DNA from: Micractinium sp. NFX-FRZ | Taxonomy: Eukaryota > Chlorophyta > Trebouxiophyceae > Chlorellales > Chlorellaceae | Reading direction: 5' to 3' | DNA length: 64,000 nt | NCBI GenBank assembly: GCA_029339195.1 | Contig: JAPTJF010000255.1 | Location: 1,769 to 65,768, forward strand | Shown: positions 11,101-22,706 of the stretch, piece by piece | Position numbering within the stretch: position 1 is the stretch's first letter | How the letters are laid out: every line of letters begins with the position of its first letter | Position numbers and translations under genes: made by a program | The notes under the pieces: model-generated | Databases searched by the model: none | What the model was told of the DNA's origin: nothing | What the model saw: only the letters and a program-made list of their open reading frames with translations

Positions 11101-14100
11101 GAGGTAGGCCTCGCAGATGGGGACGTCGTCAGGGGTGGTGTTCTGCGGGGGGAGGAGGGCGTGGGGTGTGCGTGCGTGTGAGTGTGGGAGGGGTGCGGGG
11201 GTGGTGAGAGCGAGAGCATTCCATGGTGGGTGGGGTTAGGGCAAAAGACTGACAAGCAGTTTGGGGACAGGAATCCAGCGCTCATCCCATCCTGCACCCT
11301 TGCCCCGCTGGCACCCCGCTTCAAGCATCCCCCATACACCCACGTGCAATCAACACACGTAACAGACGCCCCCCACCCAACGTGCCCTCACACACCCCTC
11401 CTGCCAACCCTTTCCCGACCTCACGTTGTGCAGCTTCTGGTGCCACTCCTCCATGAAGGTGCCCTTGACCTCCTTGATCTTGTTGCGGTGCATGATGTTC
11501 AGGATCTCGTCGCGCACAGCCTGAAGCACACAGAGAAATGCACGGTTGGCGGAGGGGGCATGCAGCAGAGTTGCACTCCAAAGTGATTGGTATATCTCAT
11601 TGCAGACAGCCGAAGGGCTGACGGTGAAGGAGGCAAGGGGTTGAAGAGCGATAGACCTGAGGGGACAGGAGCGCTGCGGGGGAGCAGGGCTCCTGACGGT
11701 GGCGGTGCCATGAAAAGCATAGCATGCACGCACAGGCACGCACAGCCCTCCCTGCCGAGCCAACAACCCCACCTGCGCGTTGCCGCCGCGCCCCACGGTG
11801 GTGAGCATGAGGCGTGCCCACTCCTGGGCCCAGCCGGTGGTGCGGGAGTACGTGTCTGCAATGGCGTGGGTCAGCCGCTCCTGGGCATGGCCCAGGATGC
11901 GGGGCTGCACACATACAAGGGGAGGAAGGAATGCGTGAGAGGGTAGGGTCAGCGGAAGGGGAGGAGCGGGCATATAGAGTGGTCCAGGCGCCCCCGTGGC
12001 TGCCCCTCCTGCCGGTCAAGCCCTCACGCCTCTTCCACCACCTTGCCCACCCGCCCTTCCCTCCCCATCCGCCCCACCTGCGTGTTGTAGTTGCGCTGCC
12101 AGGTGAGCTGGCGCAGGGCGCTGTATCGCAGCCACACGTAGATGCAGGCCAGCGAGTGCTCCGTGTCCTTGAACCGGCCCTGCAGCAGGGAGGCCGAGGG
12201 TGAAGGGGCACACAGGTGGACGGGCGGGCTGGGCGGGGCGGGGCTGTTTTGTTTGCAAAGGAGGGAGGGAGGTGGCTTCTGTGGGCAAGTGTCTGCGCAG
12301 CTCGAGACCGGCTGAGCTGCCTGAGCGTGTACTGTGACTGCCGTGCTGGGGAGCAGCAGCCCCGCCACCTCCACAGCCAACCAACCCCCCAGTACCGCCG
12401 CCCTTCCCCCCACGCACCGACATGACGTCCCCCATCAGGTCTGTGGCCTTGTTGAAGCGGTGCATGAGCGTCCAGGCGCCGGTGTTCACCTCGCAGTCCA
12501 CAATGATGCGGCTGCAAGGGGCGGATCATGGTGGGCGCGCGGTAAGGGCAGAGGAGAGGGGGTGAGGACAGAAGATTGGGCACGGCATAAGCTGAAAGAA
12601 GAAGAAACGGTTCTACAGGGACCCGCGGCCTGGCCGACACCCACCCTACCTGCCACCCGCTACAGCGCGCCCGCCACAGGCCCACCCACCTCAGCTCGTC
12701 CTCAAAGCCCAGCGCCCGGTCCTTGTCGTGCTTGGCGCGGGAGCCAGGCACAGGGACGGTGAAGTTGCCGCCGCCGTCGCGCCACCACATGGTGCCTGCA
12801 GCAGGGTGCGGGGCGGGGGCAGTGCAGGCGTCAGACAGCCGCAGGAATCAGCGCTCGGCCCCTAAACCCTGCCGCCAGCCATCTCCTACTTGTCGCACAT
12901 GTCATCCACCGCAATGTAAGCCCTGCCCTCCCATGCCCTCCCTCACCGTCCTCCGACCGGATGACAAAGGTGAGGGCCGCCAGGTGGTGGCCCGAGGGGA
13001 TGGTCAGCTTGATGCGCTGCAGCGGGTGGCGTGAGCCCCCAAAGTCCTCGGGCTCGTAGTCCACCTGGTCCCAGTCCAGCATGCAGTCCTCGTCTGGAGG
13101 GGCACACACATAGCAGAAGGGAATGAAGGAGTCGGGAGAAACACACACAGGGTCAGGAGGCCGGAAGCGTGCACAACTTGTCTGGGGGCACGGCGTGTTG
13201 ATTGAATGAGACATATCAAATCACATACATTGAAGGATGGGGGCAGGCGTGTTGGGGGAGGCGCGAGGCAGAGCGGCAGAGGCACAGTGCGGGCACAACC
13301 CACACAGCAGCAGCAGCAGCAGCAGCACGCACAGCCACCCGTCGCACTGCGCGCCTCACCGGTGCAGGCCTGGAAGGGTGTCTCAGCAGCGATGCCGTTG
13401 TCGGGGACGGTGCTGCCCTTGGGCAGCAGGTTCTCAGGCGGCTGCAGCCAGTCGCTGCCACGCCCCGCCTTCTTCACGCCCCAGTGCAGCACCGCTGCAG
13501 GTGCAGGCAGGCGATGGGCAGGTGCCAGGGGTGAGGGACAATGAGGCGGCGCCGGCACCTGCATGCTGCCAAGCCATGCCTCTTCTGCTTTATAAGCCTG
13601 CATACACCGCTCCTGGCCTGCCCTGCCCGTCTGCCCAGCCAGACTGCCGCCTGCTGCCCACCAGCCAGGACCTCAATTTCCCTGCAGCCAGGGCCTCACC
13701 GACTCCCTCCCTCACTCACTCACCCTCGTTGGGCAGCGTGGTCGTCATGTTGACCGTGACCTGGGACTCCGGGTTGCCAGGCTCAGCCAGGGACACCGCC
13801 ACCAGCATCTCAATCTTGTCGCCCAGCTTGTACAGCTGCAGCAGGGTTCGAAGCAGGTTAATGATGAGAAGGTTGTAAGCATGCGCATCTTCAGCTTGTC
13901 GACCAGACTGCAGGGGACACACAATTGTCGCTCGACACACGCACAAGGGCCAGCAGCTCAGCCCACAGCATTCAAGGCCTGCCCGCCCTCGCGCCCGGCA
14001 AACATCCTAGCACCGCCCTGCCTGCCTGCCCTCTTCCGCACAGACCCAACCCGCACCCACCCGGTGCCAGCTGATGGAGGGGTCCCCCTTGGTGGCCTCC

Positions 14101-16705
14101 AGCAGGGGCATGAGCGGGGTGCGCACGGCGCGCGGCTTCTCGCTCAGCAGGGGAGCGGTGGAGCGGTTGATGAGGTCCAGAGGGTTGCGCGACCGCATGC
14201 CCATGGACTGGCCCACCACTGCCGGCTGCGGGGGCGGCGGCGGCGCGGCCGCACGCTGCTCCTGCTGCTGCTGCTGCGCCGGGGCCTGCCGCTTCTGCTG
14301 CTCCTGCGCTGGCGGCTGCGGCGCGCGCAGGCTGCGCTCCACATCGGCGAGCGACTCGCCGGCCAGCAGCCGCCCCTCGAGCATCTGCCGAGCGCTATCC
14401 CCAAAGTCAGCGCCGTCCGGCTTGCCCGCCTGCTCCCACAGGAGGTAGGCCTGCACGCCCACCAGGTCCTCAGGGACATGCACCGCTGGCGCCTTCTGAG
14501 CGGGCGCCGCCTGCTGCGCCTGCTGTGGAGGCGCTGCCGACTTCTGCTGAGCCGGCGCGGGTGCATGCAGCAGGTAGCCGTACTGCCCAATGTAGTCGGC
14601 GTACTTGATCTCGCCGCGGGACACGCGCCACAGCTCCTCTAGCGGGCGGCCCCTGCCAAAAGCGGGCACCACAGGCAGCAAGGACGGAGTCAGCAGCGGT
14701 GGGCAGTGGGGCACCGAGTAGGGCAGGTGGTGCAGGCAGAGCGGAACTGTGCGCCTCCAGAGCGCTGTCAAGTGCTGTTGATGCACCAAAGAAACACAGC
14801 CTGCCATTTCCAGCAGCCTTACACACACACACACACACTGCCATTTCCAGCAGCCTTACACACACACACACACACTGCCATTTCCAGCAGCCTTACACAC
14901 ACACACACACACACACCTCCCTTGCCAGCCCCCACCTCCCCCTTCTACTCCCAGAGCAGGATGCCTACTTTCTGTTCGCCTGCCCGCCTCACACCAGCCC
15001 CACCCCACCCCACCCTGCCCTGCCCTGCACGCTTTGCCCACCTCCTGAGCAGGGTGACCATCTCCTGGATGCCCATCTCGTACTCGCGGTCCGCCTCCTC
15101 CTTGGAGCGGTTGGGGCACCCCGACACCTCCCACTTGATGTAGGCCCAGATGCCGCATAGATCCTGAAGGGGGGCAAGGCAGGGCAGGGTGCAGGGGTGA
15201 GGTGAGGTGCGCGTGTGGTGGTGTGTGGAGGCGCAGAGCCGGTCTAGGCTGCATGGGGCAGGGGCACGAGGCAGCCGTGCACACCGCACAGCCCGCGGCG
15301 GGTCGTTCAGGGTTGCACCCGCACCTCACCCTCCCGCTGCAGCGAGGGAGCAGGGCAGACGGTGCTGGGGCTCACACCCCCCTGCTGACTGCTTCACAGT
15401 GTTTGTAAGCAGCTGCTGAGATGTCACGCGACCGCCACCCGCATCCCAGAGGCCCGCCGCGCCGCCAGGCCTACGTGCTTCCCCACCACCCCAGCCACCC
15501 ACCTGCGGCAGCTGCGGGACGCGGTCCAGCGGCAGCAGCGGTGGCAGGTCCTGTGCCACAGCGCCGTTGCTCTTGCCGTTGCCATTCACTGCGGTGGGCG
15601 TTGGCATAGCTGCCGGGTCCTGTGCCTGCCCGCGCAGGCCGATCTGGAAGTTGGTGCCGTTCAGGTCGTACCAGTTGCCCGTTGACTCATCTTTGACCAC
15701 AAAGTTCAGGAAGTCAGAGGCCTCGTCACCGGCCAGCCGCAGCTCCACAGACTGTGGGGACCAGGGGTAAGGTGTGCGCCAAGGGAGGAGGGGAAGTGTG
15801 AGGGGGGTTGGGGGAGGGAAGTGGGTGCTGGCAGCGAGGATGCGGGAGCATGCGGAGTTGTCGGGTAGCACAGCCAAACCGAGCGTGATGCTAGCGTGCA
15901 AGCCTGCATCTGCTGCGCACGCACCCATCCTATGCAAAGGTGCCTGCAGCGGGCAGGCAACAGCAGCTCTGGGCCACAGGCTGTAGGCCAGGCCTGGTGC
16001 CTGGCAAGAACCTGCCGCAGGCGCCCGCCCAGCCCTGCACCACCCTGCCAGCCCCTCCCCACCTGCACGCCGCTGCCGTTGTTGGAGCGGAAGGGCGTCT
16101 GCAGCGCGCGGTTCTTGTACACAATGGTGCCCTCGGGGCGGCACCGCTCGCCGGGCAGGCGCCAGCCGCCCTTGTAGCCCTTGCCGCCCTCCACGCCCCA
16201 GTGCAGCACCAGGCGACCCTGCCGGTTGGTGCTGACCACCACCTTCTGGTCCGCCCGTCCGTCAGTTTCGACGTTGATGGTCACGATGCCGCCCTCACCC
16301 AGCGGCAGCTGCCGCTCCCAGGCGCCCGCCGTGGCAGGCTCCATGGCAGGTGCCGCCGTGGCCCGTACCACGCTCGTGGTGGCACGGCGTGCGCGGCCCG
16401 CCGCATGCCGGACTGCACAGCAAGGCAGTCAGGCTCAAGATGAGCAAGGCAGCTGACAGAATGAACAACGCCCAAGGGTGATTGCCTGACCTTGCATGGT
16501 CGGCACCCAACAGCGCAATTGTGCAGCAGCAGCGGCGGCGGCAGCTGGCGGCAGCAAGTTGCCCCCAGTTCCCCATCCCTGCGTGCATGTCCCTTCGTGA
16601 CAGCCTACCTGCAGGCCTTTGCAGCCCAGCTAGCCGCGGCAGTGCCTGTGCAGCACCCAGCCGCCTGCAGCGAGTCAAAGAGGGGAGGGGCAGGTTAGGG
16701 CTCAT
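5109..16705 (-). CDS. GWD1: Alpha-glucan water dikinase (starch phosphorylation), plastid
   Basis: GWD phosphorylates starch glucosyl residues (mainly C6) with ATP, opening granules for degradation. Exons I could phase: 16705-16609, 16412-16063, 15751-15503, 15163-15042, 14652-about 14060, 13835-13724, 13494-13360, 13093-12947, 12795-12690, 12511-12418, 12179-12078, 11904-11773, 11520-11425, 11142-11049, 10670-10543, 10324-9791, 9375-9199, 8864-8782, 8536-8337, 8089-7992, 7785-7561, 7223-7113, 6853-6740, 6538-6380, 6157-6055, 5624-5470, 5174-5109. The sum is about 1527 aa (plant enzymes about 1400). Features: a transit-like N-terminus (to about residue 65), two CBM45 starch-binding modules (LVLHWGV near residue 100 and AVLHWGVKK near 510), an A/Q/P-rich linker (14220-14560), the phosphohistidine motif VLSHLSVRSRN with His near residue 1127 (codon 8511-8509), and a C-terminal PPDK-type nucleotide domain ending VVQTRPQM. 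The junction after exon 5 is unresolved (donor at 14061 or 14057). Confidence 0.95.
5361..5527. repeat. Intronic echo of GWD exon 27 3' edge
   Basis: The 3' end of the exon with its donor (5467-5527) has a degenerate copy at 5361-5415. Both carry the series CACCTGCG, CCCAGCGCCTG, ATGGC and GGCAGAT.TCTGCC on the plus strand. The copy has lost coding capacity. Confidence 0.7.
5592..5847. repeat. Intronic echoes of GWD exon 27 5' edge
   Basis: The acceptor side of the exon (5592-5640) is repeated at about 5698-5740 and 5812-5847. All three share TCYGTGGTGGCGGTGG-like cores, and the first two share AGGCCTGC followed by GAGGGAAGA. Confidence 0.65.
7405..7590. repeat. Intronic echoes of GWD exon ending at 7561
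   Basis: A 78-bp unit beginning CCACCTC(C/G)CCTCTGCCC is present at 7444 and 7522. It brings the sequence CCCACCTGCATG(A/C)CCAGCTC, which is the donor plus exon end at 7557, to a second place at about 7487. A more decayed third copy starts near 7405. Confidence 0.75.
8841..8982. repeat. Intronic echo of GWD exon 8864-8782
   Basis: The exon 5' edge with its acceptor (8841-8880) recurs at 8946-8982. Both begin CAGGATGGTGGGCTC and continue into a GAC..GGGG stretch. Confidence 0.65.
9343..9508. repeat. Intronic echo of GWD exon 9375-9199
   Basis: The segment around the acceptor (9343-9382), with core CTCAGGGAAGAGCTGCGG, is repeated as TCTCAGGGAAGCGCGGCAG at 9473-9508. Confidence 0.55.
10962..11015. 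repeat. Perfect 54-nt palindrome in a GWD intron
   Basis: Two 26-nt arms (10962-10987 and 10990-11015) are exact reverse complements separated by CC. The left arm starts CTGGGTGGCTCAGCATGGC. It lies in the intron between exons 11142-11049 and 10670-10543. It would form a near-loopless hairpin in RNA or a cruciform in DNA. Confidence 0.95.
14801..14916. repeat. 37-bp minisatellite with (CA)n, three copies
   Basis: Three units start at 14801, 14838 and 14875. Each is CTGCCATTTCCAGCAGCCTT followed by an ACACAC run. The array lies in the GWD intron between exons 15163-15042 and 14652. The last unit has the longest CA run. Confidence 0.95.
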
Positions 16706-17510
16706 GAGGTGGCGGCGGGCAGCGCAGCCTTGCGCGCAATCTGGCTTTTACCGCAGATGCCTTGTCGATGTGCTCACCGGCCCGCCGGCGTGCAGGGCAC
16801 CGCTTGCAGGAGTGCTCCTGCGGTGGTGCTCCTCATAGCGCTGCGATCGCGCTTGTCTGAAAGGTCCCCAGAAGCGTGACCTTTCTCTGCGTAAGTTGGC
16901 CGCCTCTCCCCGTGCCGCGACGCGAGCTTTCACAGTAGGGCTGCGCAGGTGGGCAACTTGCGCGAGCTAAAGAAGCGTGCAAAGAATGTGGCGTGCCTAT
17001 TTGTGCAACTGCGCCGCTGATCAAACGGCGCTGGCTTGGAAGGCGGCCTGCCAGAATGGCGTCAGCGGTGACGGGGCACGCCCAGGCGGCCAGGTGGAGA
17101 TACTTGTGGATTCAGGGAAATAAACCAAGAACGGCACCTTTGCCCACTGTGTAGGGTGTTGCAACAATTTGTGGATCGATTCTTACATAAAACACTGCAT
17201 GCTCAAGAAGAGGGAACAAGCTCAGGGTCGCAAGTCCCGCAAGGCCGGCTGCGCCGCCGCGGCAGTCCCGCCCGGAAGCAGCGCTCACGCCTGCACACTC
17301 TCCCTGTGCCTAGCATGGCCCAGCGGTGCACCCCCTCTGGCATGGCCCAGCGGTGCACCCGCCCCTCCCAGGGGCCCGCCCCTCAGCAAGGTCACCACGG
17401 GCATGTGGAAGCAAGGTCGCCACGGGCACCGCTGGGCTGGCACTTTGGTGGGAGTGCCACCTCCCTCCAAAGTGCCCTCTCTCCTCTCCTTCCCTTTGAT
17501 AACAAAGCAA
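16706..17510. promoter_or_regulatory. Divergent upstream region, GWD / secreted-protein gene
   Basis: The 805 bp between two start codons must hold both 5' UTRs and promoters. No clear TATA box is visible. Two short direct repeats occur: GCATGGCCCAGCGGTGCACC at 17313 and 17340 (27-bp period), and CAAGGTC.CCACGGGCA at about 17388 and 17411. Confidence 0.5.
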
Positions 17511-18906
17511 ATGCCAATGCTGCGGCAGCCTGCGGTGTTTCTCGTGCTTCTCTTGGCAGCCCAGCGAGGGGCCTGGAGCGAACCCTTGCCCCCTCCAAGC
17601 ACAGACTGCTTCGACTGCCCCTGGCTCGATCTCCCATTGGACGAATGGAGTGCGGAACGCAACGAAACCGCCAGGCAGGTGGCCGCTGGTGGGGCTGGAG
17701 ACGATGCCAGCCATGGCATGGCTCTACAACGGCGGCGGCGGCGCCGCCGGCGGCATGCCGCCCGGTGGTCTTGTCATCCGCCTGCCTTTGCCCAGCACAT
17801 GCGGATGAAGAGTCGCAGCGGGGAGAGGGTCCCCACGTGCCTCCGCAACTCTACGTTTGCTCCCTGTGAGACCTGAGCCGTGCTGGCCCAGCCTGCGTAC
17901 CCTGCAGGGAGCAGCTGCCCTGGGGCCAGGTGGTGGACCTGCCTCCCATTGACTACCGCCAGCTGGCAATAGAGCTGTGCGAGTGTGTGATGGACAGCTT
18001 GGAGGGCCCAGAGGGTGAGCGGTGCGGGAGGGTTGTGCACAACTACACTCGTGCAGCGGAGAAGGGCAGGTGTGGGCTGGGTGCCCGCTGCCCTCCCACC
18101 CGCCTCCCACTCGCCTGCTTCCCGCCCCTCTCTGGCAGTGCCTGCCCCCAGTGAAGCGGCGGAACGGCTGAAGCTGCAGATGCCGCCGGAGCAGGTGCAG
18201 TGGCTGGCTGACGTGGATCTCATGCAGACGGCCTTCAGGTAGTATCTTGGGGGCAGCTGCATGGCAGCTACAGGCACCTGGGGCACGGCTGACAGCCCTG
18301 GTGTTGAGGGCCTCCTGCGTTTGAGCTCACATGCGCCGCACCAGCGCCGCACACTCCAGTTATCCGCCATTAAGGTGACGACTGAGCATGCCCTACTTTC
18401 CTCTTGCTGCCCACATGCGCGAGGAGCTGGCCAAGGCATGCCAGGTGGCAGCCAAGGAGGCGTATGCCGCCGTCTTTGCTGGCTACAGCTCCAACAGCAC
18501 GGTCAGTGCCACGGGGCAGGGAGGGGTTGTGCTGCGGGGAGCATGTGCAGGTGTGGTGGGAAGGCAGGTGCATGCATCAAGCATGCACGTATGGGGCCTG
18601 AGGAGATGGGGCAAGAGAGGGCGTGGCCCACCACTACAGAAGGGCCACAATGCACACGCCCTGTGTGCGCAGGCAGGATGGCAGACATGCATCCAAAGGA
18701 AGTGCCTCACGTGCGTTGCCTCTAAGTGCTGCACCTGCCTGCCCCCCTGCCTGCAGCTGGCAATAGTGCAAGCCCTGGCGGCTGCAGCGGCCACGCCACC
18801 TCTGGCAATGCCGCCTGCCGCTGTGGCGGATGGTCTTGTGGGGCATGAGGTTCTGGCACCCACCGACAGCACGGTGCCTACTCCACTCCTTAGTCCAGAG
18901 GGTTGA
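17511..18906 (+). CDS. Secreted or lumenal protein, unidentified
   Basis: The ATG at 17511 opens a signal-peptide-like N-terminus (MPMLRQPAVFLVLLLAAQRG), followed by TDCFDCPWLDLPLDEW. A splice path in phase is 17511-17688, 17796-17865, 17908-18014 and 18139-18238. It gives an acidic linker, then EQLPWGQVVDLPPIDYRQ, LAIELCECVMDSLEG and an amphipathic stretch (PPEQVQWLADVDLMQTAF). Further coding blocks follow: a piece with ELAKACQVAAKEAYAAVF ending at the GTCAGT donor after 18501, and a last exon 18757-18906 ending in TGA. The boundary between 18238 and the next block is unresolved. I do not recognise the family. A TGTAA motif at 19104-19108 fits its 3' end. Confidence 0.55.
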
Positions 18907-19103
18907 ACCAGAGGCGCGGCTTCAATGCAGAGACAGAAGGCGAGGCAGGGCAAGGCAGGCCAGCGCCAAGGAGACCCTATCGACCTTTGCCACACAATTC
19001 CATACGGCTGTGAAGCGCACCTACAGCACATTCCATTCCAGCGCATGCCTGCCAATGTTTTGTAGTATCCTCAGCGTTCCTAGCAGTCGCATGAGCCCGC
19101 CCA

Positions 19104-19108
19104 TGTAA
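19104..19108 (+). terminator. TGTAA poly(A)-type motif
   Basis: TGTAA is the usual green-algal polyadenylation motif. It sits about 200 bp after the stop of the secreted-protein gene. Confidence 0.4.
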
Positions 19109-19167
19109 GTGACACATGCATCCACATTACAGGGGTTGATTCATTGTAGGAGCGGGCAGTGCGAAGG

Positions 19168-19172
19168 ATTAC
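19168..19172 (-). terminator. TGTAA poly(A)-type motif for OTU1
   Basis: TTACA on the plus strand, 196 bp past the OTU1 stop on the minus strand. Confidence 0.4.
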
Positions 19173-19367
19173 AAAGGGCATGATCAGCTGCAGGATGGGA
19201 GGGGATCACGTGCCGCTGGCTGGTCTTCCGCCATCGCAGGCGACAAACTGGTGCGCTGCTCGAGGTACCACTCGCTCTAGGCACATTTGCAGCAGGCAGG
19301 CTTGAGGCGTCACGGCGGGCAGCGGGCAGGCCGTTTGTGTGGAAAGGCAGCCTCAGAAGGCCTCCCA

Positions 19368-22259
19368 TCAGTACTCGCTAAAGTTGGTGTGCCCTGCGGG
19401 AAAGAATACGGGTGCGAAGGAATACATGGGCATGGGTTGGTAGGCAGTGGGGCCTCGTGTGCTGGTGGCTGGCAGCCACCATAGCAGCAGGAAGGAGACA
19501 TGTGACAATGTATATGCCTCAATCCACTGTCGCACCGTACCTGTGGTCTTGGCGTGCTCCACCGCCTCCTTCTCGCCCTTCAAACCGATCTGGCACACGC
19601 CGCACCTGCAGGCAGGCAGGCATGCAGGCAGCAGGAGGGGCGGCCAGGTGGGAGACGGGCAGGCTCCCCCGCAGCAGTGGGCGTCGCCCTACCCGCCCGC
19701 TCAGCCTTTCCGGCTACCAGCTTTTGCAGCACCGCCGCATCTACCAGCCTGCCAGCCAGCCAGCCAGCCAATCAGAAAAGAGCTGAACAGCAAACTCGCC
19801 ACCCAGCCGGCCTTGCCTCTGTACCACCGGAGCACGACGCTGGCTGTGTTGTTTGTGAACTGGCGCGCATTGCGCGCCCACCCCAACTGAACGTTCAAAG
19901 CATGAAAAACAGCAAGCCTGCCAACCATCATCTCCCTCACCTGAGAGTGAAGTTGGCGGTGTCTGTGAACTGCCGCGCCTTGTGTGCCGCCGCCGTCAGC
20001 GCCTTTGCCCCCGCCATCACCGCGTCCGTGCGGGCCCCCGAGGAGGGCAGCACCGTCACATCCAGCGACTCTGAGGCGCCCTCAAAGGCCGCCACTGCAA
20101 GCGCATCGTAGTGCAGGCCTGTCGAGGCGGGGGACGGGGGGGAGCAGGGGGGTTTAGGGGGCAGCCAGCAGAAGGCAGCGGCAAGCAAACGTTCAGCAAC
20201 TTGAGGGCCAGGCTTGCAGGGGTAGAGTGCGGAGGGGAAAGGTGCAGGGGTGTGGGCAGGTGGGGTGTATGCGTGGGGGGTGGGTGGGGGGGCAGAGTGC
20301 CGGGCTGCGCAGTGGAGATGGCAAATTCAGCAAGGAATCACGGGGCTGGCCCTGAGGCACTGGCTCGTCTCGCAGTGCTCATGGGAGAGGGCGAAGCAGC
20401 CGCATGTGTGAGCGCCATGCCCTGGCGCCTCTCCTCCCCAGCTCCTGCCCTCCCCTCCCCACCCTCCCCTCTCCATCCTCCAGCCTCACCATCGTAGATG
20501 AGCATCACACGCTCGCCGTACCCTGCCCCCTGCCCGTACAGGTCCACCCGCTGCGTCTGGATGTCAAAGGCGGCAATCTCCCGCCCCAGGTGGCGCGACA
20601 GGATGGACAGCTCGATGGCGCCGCCCCACTTGGAGGGGTCCTGCAGCGGGGAGGGCGGGGAGGGGGGCACGACGGTGTAGAGTGGGACAAAGCAACGTGG
20701 GAGTGTGATGGTGGCCGCCCCACTTGGAGGGGTCCTGCAGCCGAGGGGAGCGGGGCAGGCAGGCGGGAGGGTGTGACGAGGGAGAGAGCACAATACAGGA
20801 GGCAGGCATGGGGGTGTGATTGTGCAGGCCCACCTGCAGGGGACTTGCGGGGCACACCGTATGCGTGGAGATTGCTTTAGTGTCTGTGGACAGAACTGCT
20901 TCCCTGGCCTCGCCGGCACCCATCTTCCCAGCACACAAAGAACCATCCACCTCGGCACTGCGCGATGCTCTGCTGCTGCCTTGCCAGCTCCGGCTCCGGC
21001 TCATCCCCACAGACAGAAGCAACCCTAGCCGGTACGCCAGCCTGCCATGGGCGCTACCTTGATCCAGCGGCAGTACTCTTCCGGCTCCTTGCCCAGCACC
21101 GCCTCGTTCCACTCGAAAGGGTCTGCCAGCACCGCCTCAGCAATGACCTGCCTGCAGGGATGGGGGGGAGCAGGTGGTGACAGGCAGCCCAGGGGGGCAG
21201 GGGAGGTGGGGTGTTCAGAACACACAAAGGAGCCCAGGCTAGGGGTTTGTGAATGGGAGCAGGCGGCGGGCTGAGAGCAAGCAAAGCCGTGCCCAGCCGC
21301 CTTTCACCAAGCACGCCACTCGAGCTTCAGCCCTCAGCAGCTCCTGGCACACACTTGCTGCCATGCCGCCCCTACTCCCCCACCCCTCACACCACACCCG
21401 CCCCACACCTACCCACCTGAGCTGCGGCGCCCTCTTGCGGCTGTGCTCCGTCACGTAGCCCACAGCATTAAAGAGGCAGGAATTATCAGAGTCAATGATT
21501 CGCCGCACCACCGCCGTGCCATCTGGCAGTGCCATCGACGTCGGCGCGCCCTGCTGCTGCCGCGCCGCCGCACTGCCGCTGCTGACGCCGTGCGCGCCGG
21601 CGGGGTGCGCGCGCACCGGCGACGCCGCCCTGCGCTGCAGCGCCGGGGCTGCGGCTGCGGCGATGGTGGCAGGCGGCGGCGCTGCGGCGGGTGCTGCGGC
21701 AGGCAGGTCGGGCACGGCCTGGCCAAGAGATAGCGCTATGGCACGTGCCAGCTGCTCATCCTCGCTCAGCCCTGCCATCCCCACTCCTGCTGCTGCCCCC
21801 GCTGCTGCTGCTGCGTGATACCCATTGGTGGGTGCTGCCGCAACTGCTGCCGCTGCTGCTGCTCCTGCTGTCCCCTGCGTGGCTGTGACTGTAAGGGAGT
21901 CGCCGGACTGCAGGCCCAGAGAGGCAACGGTGGCGGAGGCTGCGTCGGCGCCAGACGGCAGCGGCAGCAGCTTGGGCGGGAAGCCGCCTCGCACCTGCAT
22001 CGCGGTGCAGGGCAGAGCACAGCGTTAGCCGGAGGTGCTGACCGGGTGAACACACGCAGAACCCAATGCAAGTGCCGAATCGCCCGGCCCAGCAGCCCGG
22101 CCCAGCCAGGTGGCCAAAGCGAGCACCCACCTCTTGCCGCTCCGGCGCCACCCCCGTCTTCTCCGCCAGCAGCGCCCGAAACTCTGCCACGCTGCACGCC
22201 GCATCCACTTTCAGCGTGGCCTGCCCCTCTGGGCCACGCACGCGCAGGTTCAATGCCAT
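19368..22259 (-). CDS. OTU1: OTU1/YOD1-type deubiquitinating cysteine protease
   Basis: OTU1 enzymes trim ubiquitin chains and act with Cdc48/p97 in ER-associated degradation. Seven exons splice in frame (22259-22131, 21994-21417, 21151-21058, 20640-20490, 20118-19941, 19605-19541, 19393-19368) to about 406 aa. Order: an N-terminal ubiquitin-like/UBX-like domain (residues 1-95, MALNLRVRGPEGQATLKVD), an Ala-rich linker with a ubiquitin-interacting-like helix (SEDEQLARAIALSLG), the OTU domain with catalytic Cys in DSDNSCLFNAVGYV and catalytic His in DGLHYDAL, and a C-terminal C2H2 zinc finger (CGVCQIGLKG...VEHAKTTGHTNF). Length, order and both catalytic motifs match yeast Otu1 and animal YOD1. 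The Ala-rich insert is longer than usual. Confidence 0.93.
20617..20741. repeat. Intronic echo of OTU1 exon 4 5' edge
   Basis: The acceptor and first codons of exon 20640-20490 (about 20617-20647) are repeated in the upstream intron at 20707-20741. The copy is identical over at least 26 nt centred on CCCACTTGGAGGGGTCCTGC, and the period is about 95 bp. Confidence 0.9.
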
Positions 22260-22706
22260 CACAACGGCTGCTGGCTGCGGGGCGTGTGCTTGCAAGCGAC
22301 TGCAGCAAGGAGCGGGGGCGGCGGCAGCAACGGCGGCGGTTGCAGCTGGCACCCACAGCGAAGGGACGCAAGCAGCGGCGCTCTGGCAGCACAAAGCGGT
22401 CATGTCTGGCAGCCGCGACGCGGGGCGGGTGGGCTGCACACTGACGCTGTCGCCTCACCTTTGCGAGCGGATGGTTTCGATGCTGTCGCTGCAGCTTCCC
22501 ACCGGTGTCACCACTAGCTATCGTAATGCAAATTCCACTTCCAGTAAAGCAAGGCTTGCGGACGCGAGCTAAAAGCTGTAGCGCTGCTGCGTGCTGGGCA
22601 TCGCATTGGCCGCTCACTCTCGTCAGGCATCAACCATTTGGGCTGGTAGTTGGCAATCACGATCCTTTGTGGCAGCGGTGTGGTGACACGGAGGCCGGCA
22701 ACACCA
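22260..22706. promoter_or_regulatory. Divergent upstream region, OTU1 / GLDH
   Basis: 447 bp between the two start codons, so both genes are driven from here. I see no obvious TATA box and no strong repeat. Confidence 0.5.

Larger units (their letters stand above)
18907..19367. other. Convergent 3' flanks
   Basis: This is 461 bp between two stop codons. It contains TGTAA on the plus strand (19104-19108) and on the minus strand (19172-19168, also 19131-19127). No coding signal is seen. Confidence 0.6.

Noticed and set aside
14700..15160. Thr/His-rich plus-strand open frames over the CA repeats
   Set aside because: Generated by the minisatellite and antisense to GWD exons and introns.
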